Assembly (NCBI GenBank): GCA_035456465.1
Contig: DATIDD010000076.1
Span: 1 to 26,768, forward strand
From: DATHTC01 sp035456465
GTDB lineage: Bacteria > Actinomycetota > Thermoleophilia > Gaiellales > Gaiellaceae
Reading direction: 5' to 3'
Length of the DNA: 26,768 nucleotides
Shown here: piece by piece, positions 15,249 to 23,128 of the stretch
Numbering within the stretch: the first letter of the stretch is position 1
Layout of the letters: every line of letters begins with the position of its first letter
Notes under the pieces: model-generated
The model's input: the letters and a program-made list of their open reading frames with translations, nothing else
Told to the model about the DNA's origin: nothing
Databases searched by the model: none
Made by a program: the position numbers and the translations under genes

Positions 15249-16142
15249 CTACATCCGCGAGCGCAGGGCGAGGACGTTGGCGACGTAGCGGCGCGTCTCC
15301 GGGCCGACCCCGTACCGGCGCACGGCCGCGGGGCCACGGTAGTAGGCGGCGAGCGCCAGCCGCTCGTCGCCCTCGAACTGGCGCAGTAGGTGCGCGAGGA
15401 AGGCGACGCCGACGCGGACGTTGCCGTCGGCCGTGTGTGCGATCGCGCGGCCGACGAGCACCTCCTCGACGAAGTCCCACGTCGCCGGCGTCACCTGCAT
15501 CACCCCGAGCGCGCCCGCCGCCGAGACGACGTGGTTCTGGTGGCCCGACTCCTGCCAGGCGAGCGCGCGCACGAGCCGCGCGTCGACGCCGTAGTGCCGC
15601 GACCAGTGGCTCATCGAGTCGGCGATCGTCCGCGGCCTCGCGACCTGAGGCGGCGCGGCGCGGCCGGTCGGGTCGAGGATCCCGAGCGTCGCGGGACCGG
15701 CGAGCCCGTCGGGCACGAGGCCCGCCCGCCGCTGGTAGCGGACGAGCGCGGCGCGCGTCCTCGGGCCGAAGCGGCCGTCGATCGCGCCGCCGTACGTGCC
15801 GGCGCGGCGCAGGAGGAACTGGAGCACCGAGACGTCCCAGCCGACGGCGTCGCGCTTCACGATCCGGCGGCCGAGGAGCGGCCGGCCGAGCGGCCCGAGC
15901 GCGGTGCGCGTGTGGATCCCGGCGATGCCGTCGACCACGAGCCCCGCCCGCCGCTGGAACGCGCGCACGGCGGCGGCGGTCTGCGGCCCGGCGACCCCGT
16001 CGATCGCGCCCGTGTAGAGCCCCTTCGCGCGCAGCGCGGTCTGGAGCCCCGCGACCTGGGGGTTCGTCCCGGCCCCCGCCGGTGGCGCGGCGCTCAGCGC
16101 GACGAGTGCCGTGACGACGAGTGCGAGCCGTCTGGAGGACAT
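15249..16142 (-). CDS. Secreted lytic transglycosylase with two peptidoglycan-binding domains
   Basis: 297-residue exported protein. A signal peptide (about 1-24, ending PPAGAG) precedes two PG_binding_1 repeats (about 28-84 and 100-157; AIDG-x-x-G/F-GP-x-T in each) and a C-terminal SLT lysozyme-like domain with catalytic Glu198 in AWQESGHQN and the motif GALGVMQVTPATW (210-222). It would cleave peptidoglycan glycan strands outside the membrane. ATG 16142 is placed before the signal peptide; no clear Shine-Dalgarno. The next frames downstream are a tiny membrane peptide and DUF6766, all within a few bases, suggesting an envelope-related operon. Confidence 0.92.
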   Translation of the reverse strand: MSSRRLALVVTALVALSAAPPAGAGTNPQVAGLQTALRAKGLYTGAIDGVAGPQTAAAVRAFQRRAGLVVDGIAGIHTRTALGPLGRPLLGRRIVKRDAVGWDVSVLQFLLRRAGTYGGAIDGRFGPRTRAALVRYQRRAGLVPDGLAGPATLGILDPTGRAAPPQVARPRTIADSMSHWSRHYGVDARLVRALAWQESGHQNHVVSAAGALGVMQVTPATWDFVEEVLVGRAIAHTADGNVRVGVAFLAHLLRQFEGDERLALAAYYRGPAAVRRYGVGPETRRYVANVLALRSRM

Positions 16143-16189
16143 GTGGACGGACCCCGTTCGCGCCCGCCGACGCCACTCCTCCCCCGCGA

Positions 16190-17449
16190 CTACGCCGCCT
16201 CGACCGCGACGGAGCGCGCTCCGCCCTCCCGGAGGTCCGCGCGCCTGAGGGTGCGCACGTCCCGGACGAGCAGGATCCCCGTCGTCGAGATCACGACCCA
16301 CGCGACCGAGATCCAGAGCGTCGTCGAGACCCCGATCGCGTCCGCGGTCGGCCCGGCGAGCACGAACCCGAGCGGCATCAGCCCGAGCGAGCCGAGCCAG
16401 TCGTAGGCGCTCACGCGCGACAGCTTCTCGGCCGGCACGTGCTGCTGCAGCGTCGTCGCCCAGAGCGCCATGAAGAACCCCATCACGACGCCGCCGACCG
16501 CCTGGGCCGGCGCGATCAGCCAGGCGGGCGCCGCCAGCGCGAGGAGCGACACGGGCACGACCTCCCAGAGCACGAGCGTGCAGCAGACGAGCATCGGCCG
16601 TGCGGGCCGCCAGCGCAGCGCGACGGCGCCGCCGGCGAGGCTCCCGGCCGCCCATGCGGACGCGATCGCCGCCCACGCCGTCGCGCCGCCGAGCTCCTCC
16701 TTCGCCACGAGCGGCCCGAGCACGTAGAACGGCGCGACGACGAAGAACAGGTACGTCCCCGCCCACGCGATGATCGTCCACAGCCACGTGTGGGAGAGGA
16801 GCTCGTCCCATCCCTCCCGAAGCTCGGCGAGGAAGCTCGTCCGCGCGCCGCGGTCGATCGTGCGCGGCAGGCTCAGGGCGAGGAGACAGCCGGCGCTGAC
16901 CGCGAACGTGACCGCGTCGAAGGCGAACGCGAGCCACGGCCCGACGATCGCGACCAGGATCCCGGCGATCGCCGGGCCCGCCATCAGCACGGCGCCGTTC
17001 GACATGCCGAGGAGCGCGTTCGCCTGCTGCAGCCGCTCCGGGCTGACCGTGCGCGGGACGACGCCGGTGTACGCCGGCTGGAAGAACGCCTCCGCCGTGC
17101 CGAACAGCGCCATCAGCGCCGCGAGGTGCCAGACCTCGGCCTTCCCGGTGACGAGCAGCAGCGCGATCGTCACGTGCACCGAGCCGCGGATCACGTCGGA
17201 GGCGACCATCACGAGCTGGCGCGGGAGCCGGTCGGCCCAGACGCCGCCCGCGAGGAGGAACAGCACGAGCGGGAGCGTCTGCGCGGCGAGGACGAGCCCC
17301 AGGTCGGTCGCCGAGCCGGTCAGGTCGAGGACGGCGAAGGCCAGCGCGACGGGAACGAGCGCGTTCCCGAGCATCGACGTCGTCTGGCCCGCCCACAGGA
17401 GGCGGAAGTCGCGCTCGCGGAGCGCGCCGAGCAGCTCCGAAGCCCTCAC
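16190..17449 (-). CDS. MFS transporter (EntS/MFS_3-like exporter)
   Basis: 419-residue 12-helix major facilitator. The N-terminus RDFRLLWAGQTTSMLGNALVP and the loop GGVWADRLPRQLVM (motif A region) are typical of the MFS_3 group that includes enterobactin and macrolide exporters. Start GTG 17449 is ten bases after the ETF-QO stop, so it is the last gene of the etf operon. The exported compound cannot be inferred; the pairing with ETF genes may be only transcriptional. Confidence 0.88.
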   Translation of the reverse strand: MRASELLGALRERDFRLLWAGQTTSMLGNALVPVALAFAVLDLTGSATDLGLVLAAQTLPLVLFLLAGGVWADRLPRQLVMVASDVIRGSVHVTIALLLVTGKAEVWHLAALMALFGTAEAFFQPAYTGVVPRTVSPERLQQANALLGMSNGAVLMAGPAIAGILVAIVGPWLAFAFDAVTFAVSAGCLLALSLPRTIDRGARTSFLAELREGWDELLSHTWLWTIIAWAGTYLFFVVAPFYVLGPLVAKEELGGATAWAAIASAWAAGSLAGGAVALRWRPARPMLVCCTLVLWEVVPVSLLALAAPAWLIAPAQAVGGVVMGFFMALWATTLQQHVPAEKLSRVSAYDWLGSLGLMPLGFVLAGPTADAIGVSTTLWISVAWVVISTTGILLVRDVRTLRRADLREGGARSVAVEAA

Positions 17450-17458
17450 CGGCGCAGT

Positions 17459-19165
17459 CTACGTCTGCGTGTACTCCGGCCCGGAGCCGCCCTCGGGCGG
17501 CGTCAGACGACCGCCCTTGGCGGTGATCGCGCCGCACTGGACGCAGTTCGACGGCGTCACGCGCACCGTCACCGTGCCGGCGCCGTCGGACTCGCCCAGC
17601 TCGTAGACCTGCGCCGGGCACATGTTCACCCACAGCTCTGCCAGCCGCAGCGGCACCTCCCGCCGGATGCGGATGTGGCTCGGCTGGTCGTCCCGCGTCT
17701 TGTTCCCCGAGAGAAAGACCGACGAGAGCTTGTCGAAGGTGCGCTTCCCGTCCGGAGCCGGATACGCCTTGGCGCGGTCGGTGCGGATGAGCGGATGCGC
17801 CGCGTTCGGCTCGGAGCGGCGCTCCCTGGGCGGGAAGCGGCCCTTCGTCACGGTCATCGCGGAGGCGAGGGCGCCGCCGACGAAGAACCCCTTGTCGAAG
17901 GCCTGGCGCATGTTCCGCACCTCGTGCAGGTCCCGCACGACGTAGCTCCGGCGCAGCTCCTCGTCGTAGGAGTCGAGCGCGCCGACGCGACCGGGGTTCT
18001 CGCCGCGGCCGAGCGCGCGCCACGCCGCCTCGGCCGCGAGCCGGCCGGACTCGACCGCGTAGTGGATCCCCTTCAGCGTGGGCACGTTGACGAGCCCGGC
18101 GCCCTCGCCGGCCAGCAGCAGCCCCGGCGCCGCGAACCGCCTCGGCAGCGCGTGGTAGCCGCCCTCGGTGATCGTCTTCGCCCCCCACGCCACGCGCTCG
18201 CCGCCGTCGAGGATCCCCCGCAGCAGGTGGTGGGTCTTGAACTCCTGCAGCACGTCGTGGACCGAGAACTCGACGTCGCGGTACTCGAGCCCGGCGACGA
18301 ACCCGATCGACACCAGGTCGTCGCCCATCGGGTAGACGAACGAGCCGCCGAACTCGCCGTAGCGCGCGCGCTTGCGGAGCGGCCAGCCCATCGTGTGGAC
18401 GATGTGCCGCAGCGGGCGTCGCACGCGCCAGACCTCCTTCACGCCGAGCGCCCAGACCTGCGACTGCTCGCCGCGGAGGCCGAACCGGCCGAGCGCCGCG
18501 CCGGTGAGATGGCCGGCCGTGCCCTCGGCGAGGACGGTGACGCGCGCCGCAATGTCGGAGCCGGGCTCGAAGTTCGGCAGCTCCTCGCCGTCGCGGCCGC
18601 GTCCCCTGTCGCCGGTGCGGATGCCGTGGACGCGCCCGTCGGCGACGAGCAGCCGCTGCGCCGCCGTCTCCGGCAGGATCGTCGCGCCGGCCTCCTCGGC
18701 CTTGCCGGCGAGCCAGCGGCCGAGCTCGGAGACCGAGACGATGACGTTGCCGTGGTTCTGCATCGTCGGCGGCGCGGGGATCCGGATCGCCCTGGAGCGG
18801 GTGAGCAGGTAGACGGCCTCGCCCGGCACCTCGCCGTAGGTGGGGACCTCGTCGAGCTCGGGCCGCCCGCGGAAGAGCGTCCGCAGCGCGCGCGGGTTGA
18901 CCACGGCGCCCGAGAGCAGGTGCGAGCCCGGCTGCTTGCCCTTCTCGATCACGGCCACCGGGACCTCGCCGAGCCGCTCGGCCGTCGCCGGGTCGTCCGC
19001 CATCAGCTGCCCCAACCGGATCGCGCACGCGAGGCCGGCCGGCCCGGCGCCGACGATGCAGACGCCCACCTCGATGCGCTCTTCGCGCGGATCGGTGGGC
19101 GCAGCGATCGCCTCGGAGGGGTCGAACGGCGGCGGGTAGTCGAGCGGCCGGACGCCGTCGCTCAT
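17459..19165 (-). CDS. Electron transfer flavoprotein:quinone oxidoreductase (ETF-QO), with an altered cluster motif
   Basis: 568-residue FAD and Fe-S membrane-associated protein that passes electrons from reduced ETF to quinone. The FAD loop is GAGPAGLACAIRL (39-51); the segment MGDDLVSIGFVAGL, the GEGAGLVNVP stretch and the C-terminal ferredoxin-like part are as in ETF-QO. Cluster ligands expected as four Cys are seen at 516 (NMCPAQVYE), 541 and 544 (NCVQCGAI), but the fourth position (547) is Ile. It follows etfA by 22 bases. Full-length fusion of the FixC- and FixX-like parts. Confidence 0.93.
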   Translation of the reverse strand: MSDGVRPLDYPPPFDPSEAIAAPTDPREERIEVGVCIVGAGPAGLACAIRLGQLMADDPATAERLGEVPVAVIEKGKQPGSHLLSGAVVNPRALRTLFRGRPELDEVPTYGEVPGEAVYLLTRSRAIRIPAPPTMQNHGNVIVSVSELGRWLAGKAEEAGATILPETAAQRLLVADGRVHGIRTGDRGRGRDGEELPNFEPGSDIAARVTVLAEGTAGHLTGAALGRFGLRGEQSQVWALGVKEVWRVRRPLRHIVHTMGWPLRKRARYGEFGGSFVYPMGDDLVSIGFVAGLEYRDVEFSVHDVLQEFKTHHLLRGILDGGERVAWGAKTITEGGYHALPRRFAAPGLLLAGEGAGLVNVPTLKGIHYAVESGRLAAEAAWRALGRGENPGRVGALDSYDEELRRSYVVRDLHEVRNMRQAFDKGFFVGGALASAMTVTKGRFPPRERRSEPNAAHPLIRTDRAKAYPAPDGKRTFDKLSSVFLSGNKTRDDQPSHIRIRREVPLRLAELWVNMCPAQVYELGESDGAGTVTVRVTPSNCVQCGAITAKGGRLTPPEGGSGPEYTQT

Positions 19166-19187
19166 CGGCCGCGCCGCGTGACGCCCA

Positions 19188-20153
19188 TCAGGAGCCGCCC
19201 TTCCGCTGCCGCAGGAGCTCCGTCAGCTTCGGCACCACCTGGTGCACGTCCCCGACGACGCCGAGGTCGCAGAACTCGAAGATCGGCGCGTTCGGGTCCT
19301 TGTTCACTGCCACGATCACCTGCGAGGACTGCATCCCGACCTTGTGCTGGATCGCCCCGGAGATGCCGAGCGCGACGTAGAGCTTGGGCGCGACCGTCTT
19401 GCCGGTCTGGCCGACCTGGGTCGAGTACGGGTACCAGCCCGCGTCGACGACGGCGCGCGTGGCCGCCACGGCCCCGCCGAGGGCCTTCGCCAGCTCCTCC
19501 GCGAGCGCGAACGCCTCCGGCGAGCCGAGCCCGCGGCCCCCGGCGACGATCACGTCGGCGTCCTCGATCGACGGGCCGGTCTGCTCCTCGTGCGCCTGCT
19601 CGATCATCTCGGCCGCGAGCGAATGGCCCTCGAGCTGCGGCTCGACCCGCCGCACCTCGGCCTCGCCGCCCGTCTCGACCGGGTCGAACGCGCCGGCACG
19701 GAAGAGCGCGAGCCGCGGCGTCGACGTCCACGACACCTGGCAGACCACCGTGTCCGAGAGCGCCGGCTGCGTGCCCACGAGGCCGCCGCCGTCCGCCGCG
19801 GCGTCGGTGAGCTGCCAGTTGAGGCCCGCGTCCAGGCGCGCGGCGAGCGCCGCCGCGACGTCGGCGGAGAGGATCGTCTGCGCGAAGAAGACGTTGTCGA
19901 AGCCCCCGTCGCGCACGAGCTGCGCGAGCACGTCCACGCGCGGCTGCGGCAGCGCCGCCTCGAAGCGCGGGTCGTCGGCGACGTGGACGGCCGCGGCGCC
20001 GTACGCGCCGGCGCGGGCGGCGAGCGGCTCGACGCCGGAGCCGACGAGCGCCGCCTCGACCTCGCCGCCGAGCTGCGCGGCCTTCGACAGCACGGCGAGC
20101 GAGGGCTTGAGCAGCTCGTCCCCGTGGTGCTCGAGGAAGACCAGCGTCTTCAC
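19188..20153 (-). CDS. etfA: Electron transfer flavoprotein subunit alpha
   Basis: FAD-carrying large subunit of ETF, 321 residues. The C-terminal FAD-binding part shows GQTGKTVAPKLYVALGISG (248-266) with AIQH at 267-270, and AVNKDPNAPIFEF (282-294), diagnostic of EtfA. The N-terminal domain pairs with EtfB. Start GTG 20153 overlaps the etfB stop as GTGA, giving coupled 1:1 synthesis. The complex accepts electrons from acyl-CoA dehydrogenases and hands them to ETF-QO encoded next. Confidence 0.96.
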   Translation of the reverse strand: MKTLVFLEHHGDELLKPSLAVLSKAAQLGGEVEAALVGSGVEPLAARAGAYGAAAVHVADDPRFEAALPQPRVDVLAQLVRDGGFDNVFFAQTILSADVAAALAARLDAGLNWQLTDAAADGGGLVGTQPALSDTVVCQVSWTSTPRLALFRAGAFDPVETGGEAEVRRVEPQLEGHSLAAEMIEQAHEEQTGPSIEDADVIVAGGRGLGSPEAFALAEELAKALGGAVAATRAVVDAGWYPYSTQVGQTGKTVAPKLYVALGISGAIQHKVGMQSSQVIVAVNKDPNAPIFEFCDLGVVGDVHQVVPKLTELLRQRKGGS

Positions 20154-20917
20154 AGCAGGCGCCGCTCCGTGAGGAACTCGACGATCTGCTCCGCCGCGTT
20201 GCCGTCGTCCTCGACCTTGCGCGAGTCGCCGCGCGGCGGCGGGTCGCTGAGCGCCAGGACGGTCGTGCGGGAGGAGCCCTCGCCGGCCTCGACGCCGAGA
20301 TCCGCGAGCGACAGGACGTCCTGCTGCTTCTTCTTCGCACCCATGATCCCCTTCAGCGACGGGTACCGCGGCTCGTTGATCGAGTCGGCGACGGCGACGA
20401 CGGCCGGGAGCGGCGCGCGGATCACGTCGTAGCCGAACTCCGTCTGGCGGCGGCCGGTGAGCGAGCCGCCCTCGACGGTCAGCTCCGCGACCTGGCTGAT
20501 CATCGGGCGGCGCAGGCGCTCCGCGACGGCGGCCCAGAGGAGGGCGCCCTCCGAGTCGGCCGCGTACTGTCCGAACAGGACGAGATCGGCGACCTCGCGC
20601 TCGAGCACGGCCGCGAGCACGCGCGAGGTGGCGAGGAGATCCGAGCCGGCCGCGCCCTCGTCCGAGACGAGCACGGCGCGGTCGGCGCCCATCGCCAGCG
20701 CCTTGCGGAGGGCATCCAGCGCCTTGTCGGGCCCCATCGAGAGGACGACGACCTCGCCCTCGCCGCCGGCGTCGCGCAGGCGCAGCGCCTCCTCGACCGC
20801 GTTCGCGTCGAAGGCGTTCAGCGCGCCCTCGCCGGAGCGGTCGATGCGCTTCGTGGTGGGGTCGATGCGGCGGTGCGCGGCCTCCGGAACCTGCTTCACG
20901 CAGACGGCGATCTTCAT
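20150..20917 (-). CDS. etfB: Electron transfer flavoprotein subunit beta
   Basis: 255-residue AMP-binding small subunit of ETF. The start KIAVCVKQVPEA, the DPNAVEEAL-like segment FDANAVEEALRL and the signature region near VAVADSINEPRYPSLKGIMGA are family features; the KKKQ stretch fits the EtfB recognition loop. ATG 20917 has no Shine-Dalgarno, while TAGAGT lies eight bases upstream, so the operon etfB-etfA-ETF-QO-MFS may start on a leaderless message. The frame open beyond the ATG was not used. Confidence 0.96.
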   Translation of the reverse strand: MKIAVCVKQVPEAAHRRIDPTTKRIDRSGEGALNAFDANAVEEALRLRDAGGEGEVVVLSMGPDKALDALRKALAMGADRAVLVSDEGAAGSDLLATSRVLAAVLEREVADLVLFGQYAADSEGALLWAAVAERLRRPMISQVAELTVEGGSLTGRRQTEFGYDVIRAPLPAVVAVADSINEPRYPSLKGIMGAKKKQQDVLSLADLGVEAGEGSSRTTVLALSDPPPRGDSRKVEDDGNAAEQIVEFLTERRLL

Positions 20918-20925
20918 CGGCCGGG

Positions 20926-20931
20926 ACTCTA
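20926..20931 (-). promoter_or_regulatory. Candidate -10 box of the etf operon (leaderless)
   Basis: TAGAGT on the minus strand eight bases before ATG 20917, in the divergent gap 20918-21072. No Shine-Dalgarno and no clear -35. Confidence 0.4.
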
Positions 20932-20972
20932 TCCGGCGCCGCGAATCCGGCCCGTCGGTACCCGAACGGGTG

Positions 20973-21000
20973 ATGACCGCGCCGCGATCCCTGGTAGGGT
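20973..21000 (+). promoter_or_regulatory. Candidate promoter of the M23 peptidase gene
   Basis: ATGACC (20973-20978) as -35, a 16-base spacer, and the extended -10 TGGTAGGGT (20992-21000). Just upstream is the dyad ACCCG-AA-CGGGT (20960-20971), a possible operator. A leader of about 65 bases follows, with a small CTTC/GAAG hairpin (21050-21061) that overlaps the ribosome site GAAGGA. Confidence 0.4.
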
Positions 21001-21072
21001 GCGGCCCTTCGAGCACCCCCTCACGGGGCCCCCGGGAGGTGCAGCACGACTTCCGGGGAAGGAACCGGCGTC

Positions 21073-21978
21073 ATGACTCGCCACCGGACGACAGCCCGAA
21101 GTCTCCTCGCCGCCGCTCTCCTCGCCGGTCTCATCGCGGGGACGGCAGGCGCGAACGCCGCCACGCCGGCGGCGACGCGCGGCGTCCCGCCGCTGATCTT
21201 CCCGGTCGCGGGCGCCGCGACGTACATCGACGACTTCGGCGACGCGCGCGGACAGAGCCGCCACGATGGCAACGACCTGATGGCCGCCAAGCGGACGCCG
21301 GCGGTCGCGGTCGAGCCGGGCACGGTCAAGCTCTGGACGACCTCGGCGCGGGCCGGCTGCATGCTCTACCTCTACGGCCAGAGCGGCACCACCTACCTCT
21401 ACATCCACCTCAACAACGACCGCACGCTCGCGAACGACGACGCCGGCGGCTGCAAGCCCGGCATCGCCTTCGCCAAGGGGCTGAAGAGCGGAGCGAGCGT
21501 CGCCGCGGGCCAGCTCGTCGGCTACGTCGGCGACTCGGGCGACGCGAGCGGGATCGCGTCCCATCTCCACTTCGAGGTGCACCCGGGCGGCGGCGCGGCC
21601 GTGTCGCCGTTCAAGTACCTCCGGAAGGCCAGGCGGGTGCTGTTCGCCGCCGAGCCGGGGTCGCCGTTCACGCTCGCCCTGAACGGGACGGTCGTCCAGG
21701 CGAACGACGGCTCGCTCGAGCTCGACGTCGCCTCGCTCCGCCGCTACCCGGGCGGCCTCCGGGTGCCGAAGGTCGGGCGGCGGGTCGAGCTCGCGGTGCC
21801 GCCGTCCGCGGTCGTGCTGAACCCCCTCGGCGCGCTGGTCGCAGCGGCGAAGCTCGCGGCGACGAAGCCGGGTCAGGCGGCGCAGGTCTGGACGGAGCGG
21901 GCGGAGACGACGCTCGAGGCCCAGCTCGGCGAACCGCTCGTCCTGTCGGCCCAGAGGATCCTGCTGAAGCAGTCCTAG
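21073..21978 (+). CDS. Secreted M23-family metallopeptidase (LytM-like)
   Basis: 301-residue exported protein with a signal peptide (about 1-29, ending AGANA) and an M23/LytM zinc endopeptidase domain (about 40-175). Zinc ligands read as His64 and Asp68 (SRHDGNDLM) and His166 in SHLHFEVH, with His112 (YIHL) as the probable catalytic partner. It would cut peptide cross-bridges of the wall. Cys96 and Cys127 may form a disulphide. A C-terminal part of about 120 residues has no family I recognise. ATG 21073 has GAAGGA nine bases upstream. Its TAG overlaps the stop of the convergent B12 gene. Confidence 0.92.
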   Translation: MTRHRTTARSLLAAALLAGLIAGTAGANAATPAATRGVPPLIFPVAGAATYIDDFGDARGQSRHDGNDLMAAKRTPAVAVEPGTVKLWTTSARAGCMLYLYGQSGTTYLYIHLNNDRTLANDDAGGCKPGIAFAKGLKSGASVAAGQLVGYVGDSGDASGIASHLHFEVHPGGGAAVSPFKYLRKARRVLFAAEPGSPFTLALNGTVVQANDGSLELDVASLRRYPGGLRVPKVGRRVELAVPPSAVVLNPLGALVAAAKLAATKPGQAAQVWTERAETTLEAQLGEPLVLSAQRILLKQS

Positions 21979-22370
21979 GCCGCGACGCGTTGCCGCAGGA
22001 AGTCCACGATCTCGCTCGTGGGCGCGCCGGGCGTGAAGACCTCGGCGACGCCCTGCCGCTTGAGCTCGTCCGCGTCGTCCGTCGGGATCGTGCCGCCGAC
22101 GACGACGAGCACGTCCTCCGCCTCGTTGTCGCGCAGCCCCTCGAGGATGCGGGGCACCAGCGTCATGTGCGCGCCGGAGAGGATCGAGATGCCGACGGCG
22201 TCCGCGTCCTCCTGGATCGCCGTCTCGACGATCTGCTCGGGCGTCTGGTGCAGGCCCGTGTAGATGACCTCCATCCCGGCGTCGCGGAGGGCCCGCGCGA
22301 TGATCTTCGCCCCCCGGTCGTGGCCGTCGAGCCCGGGCTTGGCGATCACCACCCTGATCACTCGCGCCAT
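21975..22370 (-). CDS. B12-binding small subunit of an acyl-CoA mutase
   Basis: 131-residue cobalamin-binding domain protein (Rossmann-like). DGHDRG at 15-20 supplies His17, the lower axial ligand of adenosylcobalamin in the D-x-H-x-x-G signature; SGAHMTLVP and VVGGTIPTDD complete the usual B12 pocket. The free-standing small subunit matches IcmB or archaeal-type MCM beta, and the large subunit is probably the gene at 25359. ATG 22370 has TATACT nine bases upstream and no Shine-Dalgarno. The stop codon shares the palindrome CTAG with the M23 gene. Confidence 0.92.
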   Translation of the reverse strand: MARVIRVVIAKPGLDGHDRGAKIIARALRDAGMEVIYTGLHQTPEQIVETAIQEDADAVGISILSGAHMTLVPRILEGLRDNEAEDVLVVVGGTIPTDDADELKRQGVAEVFTPGAPTSEIVDFLRQRVAA

Positions 22371-22379
22371 CGGTCGGCC

Positions 22380-22385
22380 AGTATA
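22380..22385 (-). promoter_or_regulatory. Candidate -10 box of the B12-binding subunit gene (leaderless)
   Basis: TATACT on the minus strand nine bases before ATG 22370, five of six bases like the consensus. It overlaps the first base of the divergent gene's ATG (22385). Confidence 0.5.
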
Positions 22386-23128
22386 TGGCGGTGAAGCTCA
22401 CGGTGATCGGCTCCAGCCCGGCCTGGCCGAACCCCGGCGGCGCACACGCCGGCCTGCTCCTCGAGGGGCCGGGGCGCCTGCTGCTCGACTGCGGTCCCGG
22501 CGTCCTCGCGCGGCTGCGCGAGCGCGATTCCACGAACGGCTGGCCGCGGGTCGACTCGATCGTGATCACGCACTTCCACCTCGACCACTGGGGCGATCTC
22601 GTGCCGTGGGTCTGGGGCTCGATGTTCGGGCTCGGGCACGAGCGGCCGCGGCCGGAGCTCTGGGTCCCGCCCGCCGGGGCCGACCGGCTCCGGGAGTTCG
22701 GCCGGCAGCTGGGGCGCGGCGGGATGTTCGACGGCTGCTTCGTCGTGCAGGAGTACGCGGAGGCGACCCCGTTCGCCACCGCCGGGCTCGAGGTCACGGC
22801 GCGGCGCGTCCCCCACTACACGCTCGAGACGTACGCGCTGCGAGTCTCGAACGGCGAGCACTCCGTCTCCTACTCCGGCGACTCGGCGCCGTGCGACCCG
22901 CTGGTCGAGGTCGCGCGCGGCACCGACCTGTTCGTCTGCGAGGCCACGCTCGAGCGCGGCGACCTCGACGGGACGCCGCGGGGGCACCTGTCCGCCGAGG
23001 AGGCGATCGACGCGTTCGAGCGCTCCGGCGCCCGCCGGCTGCTGCTGACCCACCGCCCGGCCGAGCTCCCCGTCCCGGAGGGAGTCGAGCTGGCCTACGA
23101 CGGGTTCGAGGTCGAGCTCGACCGGTAG
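22385..23128 (+). CDS. Metallo-beta-lactamase-fold hydrolase (RNase Z-like group)
   Basis: 247-residue cytoplasmic MBL-fold protein. The metal-binding motif THFHLDHWGD is at 62-71; further ligands are likely His145 region (RRVPHYT), Asp in YSGDSAPCD and the late His in LLTHRP. GHLSAEEA after ATLERGDLDGTP resembles RNase Z-like and AHL-lactonase-like proteins, so nuclease or ester hydrolase activity is possible; it lacks clear tRNase Z exosite features. Start ATG 22385 is only 14 bases from the divergent ATG 22370; GTG 22391 is an alternative. The end overlaps the convergent neighbour by 34 bases. Confidence 0.88.
   Translation: MAVKLTVIGSSPAWPNPGGAHAGLLLEGPGRLLLDCGPGVLARLRERDSTNGWPRVDSIVITHFHLDHWGDLVPWVWGSMFGLGHERPRPELWVPPAGADRLREFGRQLGRGGMFDGCFVVQEYAEATPFATAGLEVTARRVPHYTLETYALRVSNGEHSVSYSGDSAPCDPLVEVARGTDLFVCEATLERGDLDGTPRGHLSAEEAIDAFERSGARRLLLTHRPAELPVPEGVELAYDGFEVELDR

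Noticed and set aside
12387..15389. 1000-codon plus-strand frame opposite DUF1385 to transglycosylase
   Set aside because: Same reason: antisense shadow with no recognisable motif, while the minus strand carries rpmE, the PLP enzyme and others.
16121..19810. 1229-codon plus-strand open frame opposite the transglycosylase, MFS and ETF-QO genes
   Set aside because: Arg/Asp/Ala-rich low-complexity translation with no domain, lying antisense to three well-recognised genes; long empty frames are expected at this GC content.
21001..21072. c-di-AMP (ydaO) riboswitch before the M23 peptidase
   Set aside because: Known before actinobacterial wall hydrolases, but the leader is too short and its conserved core is not seen.
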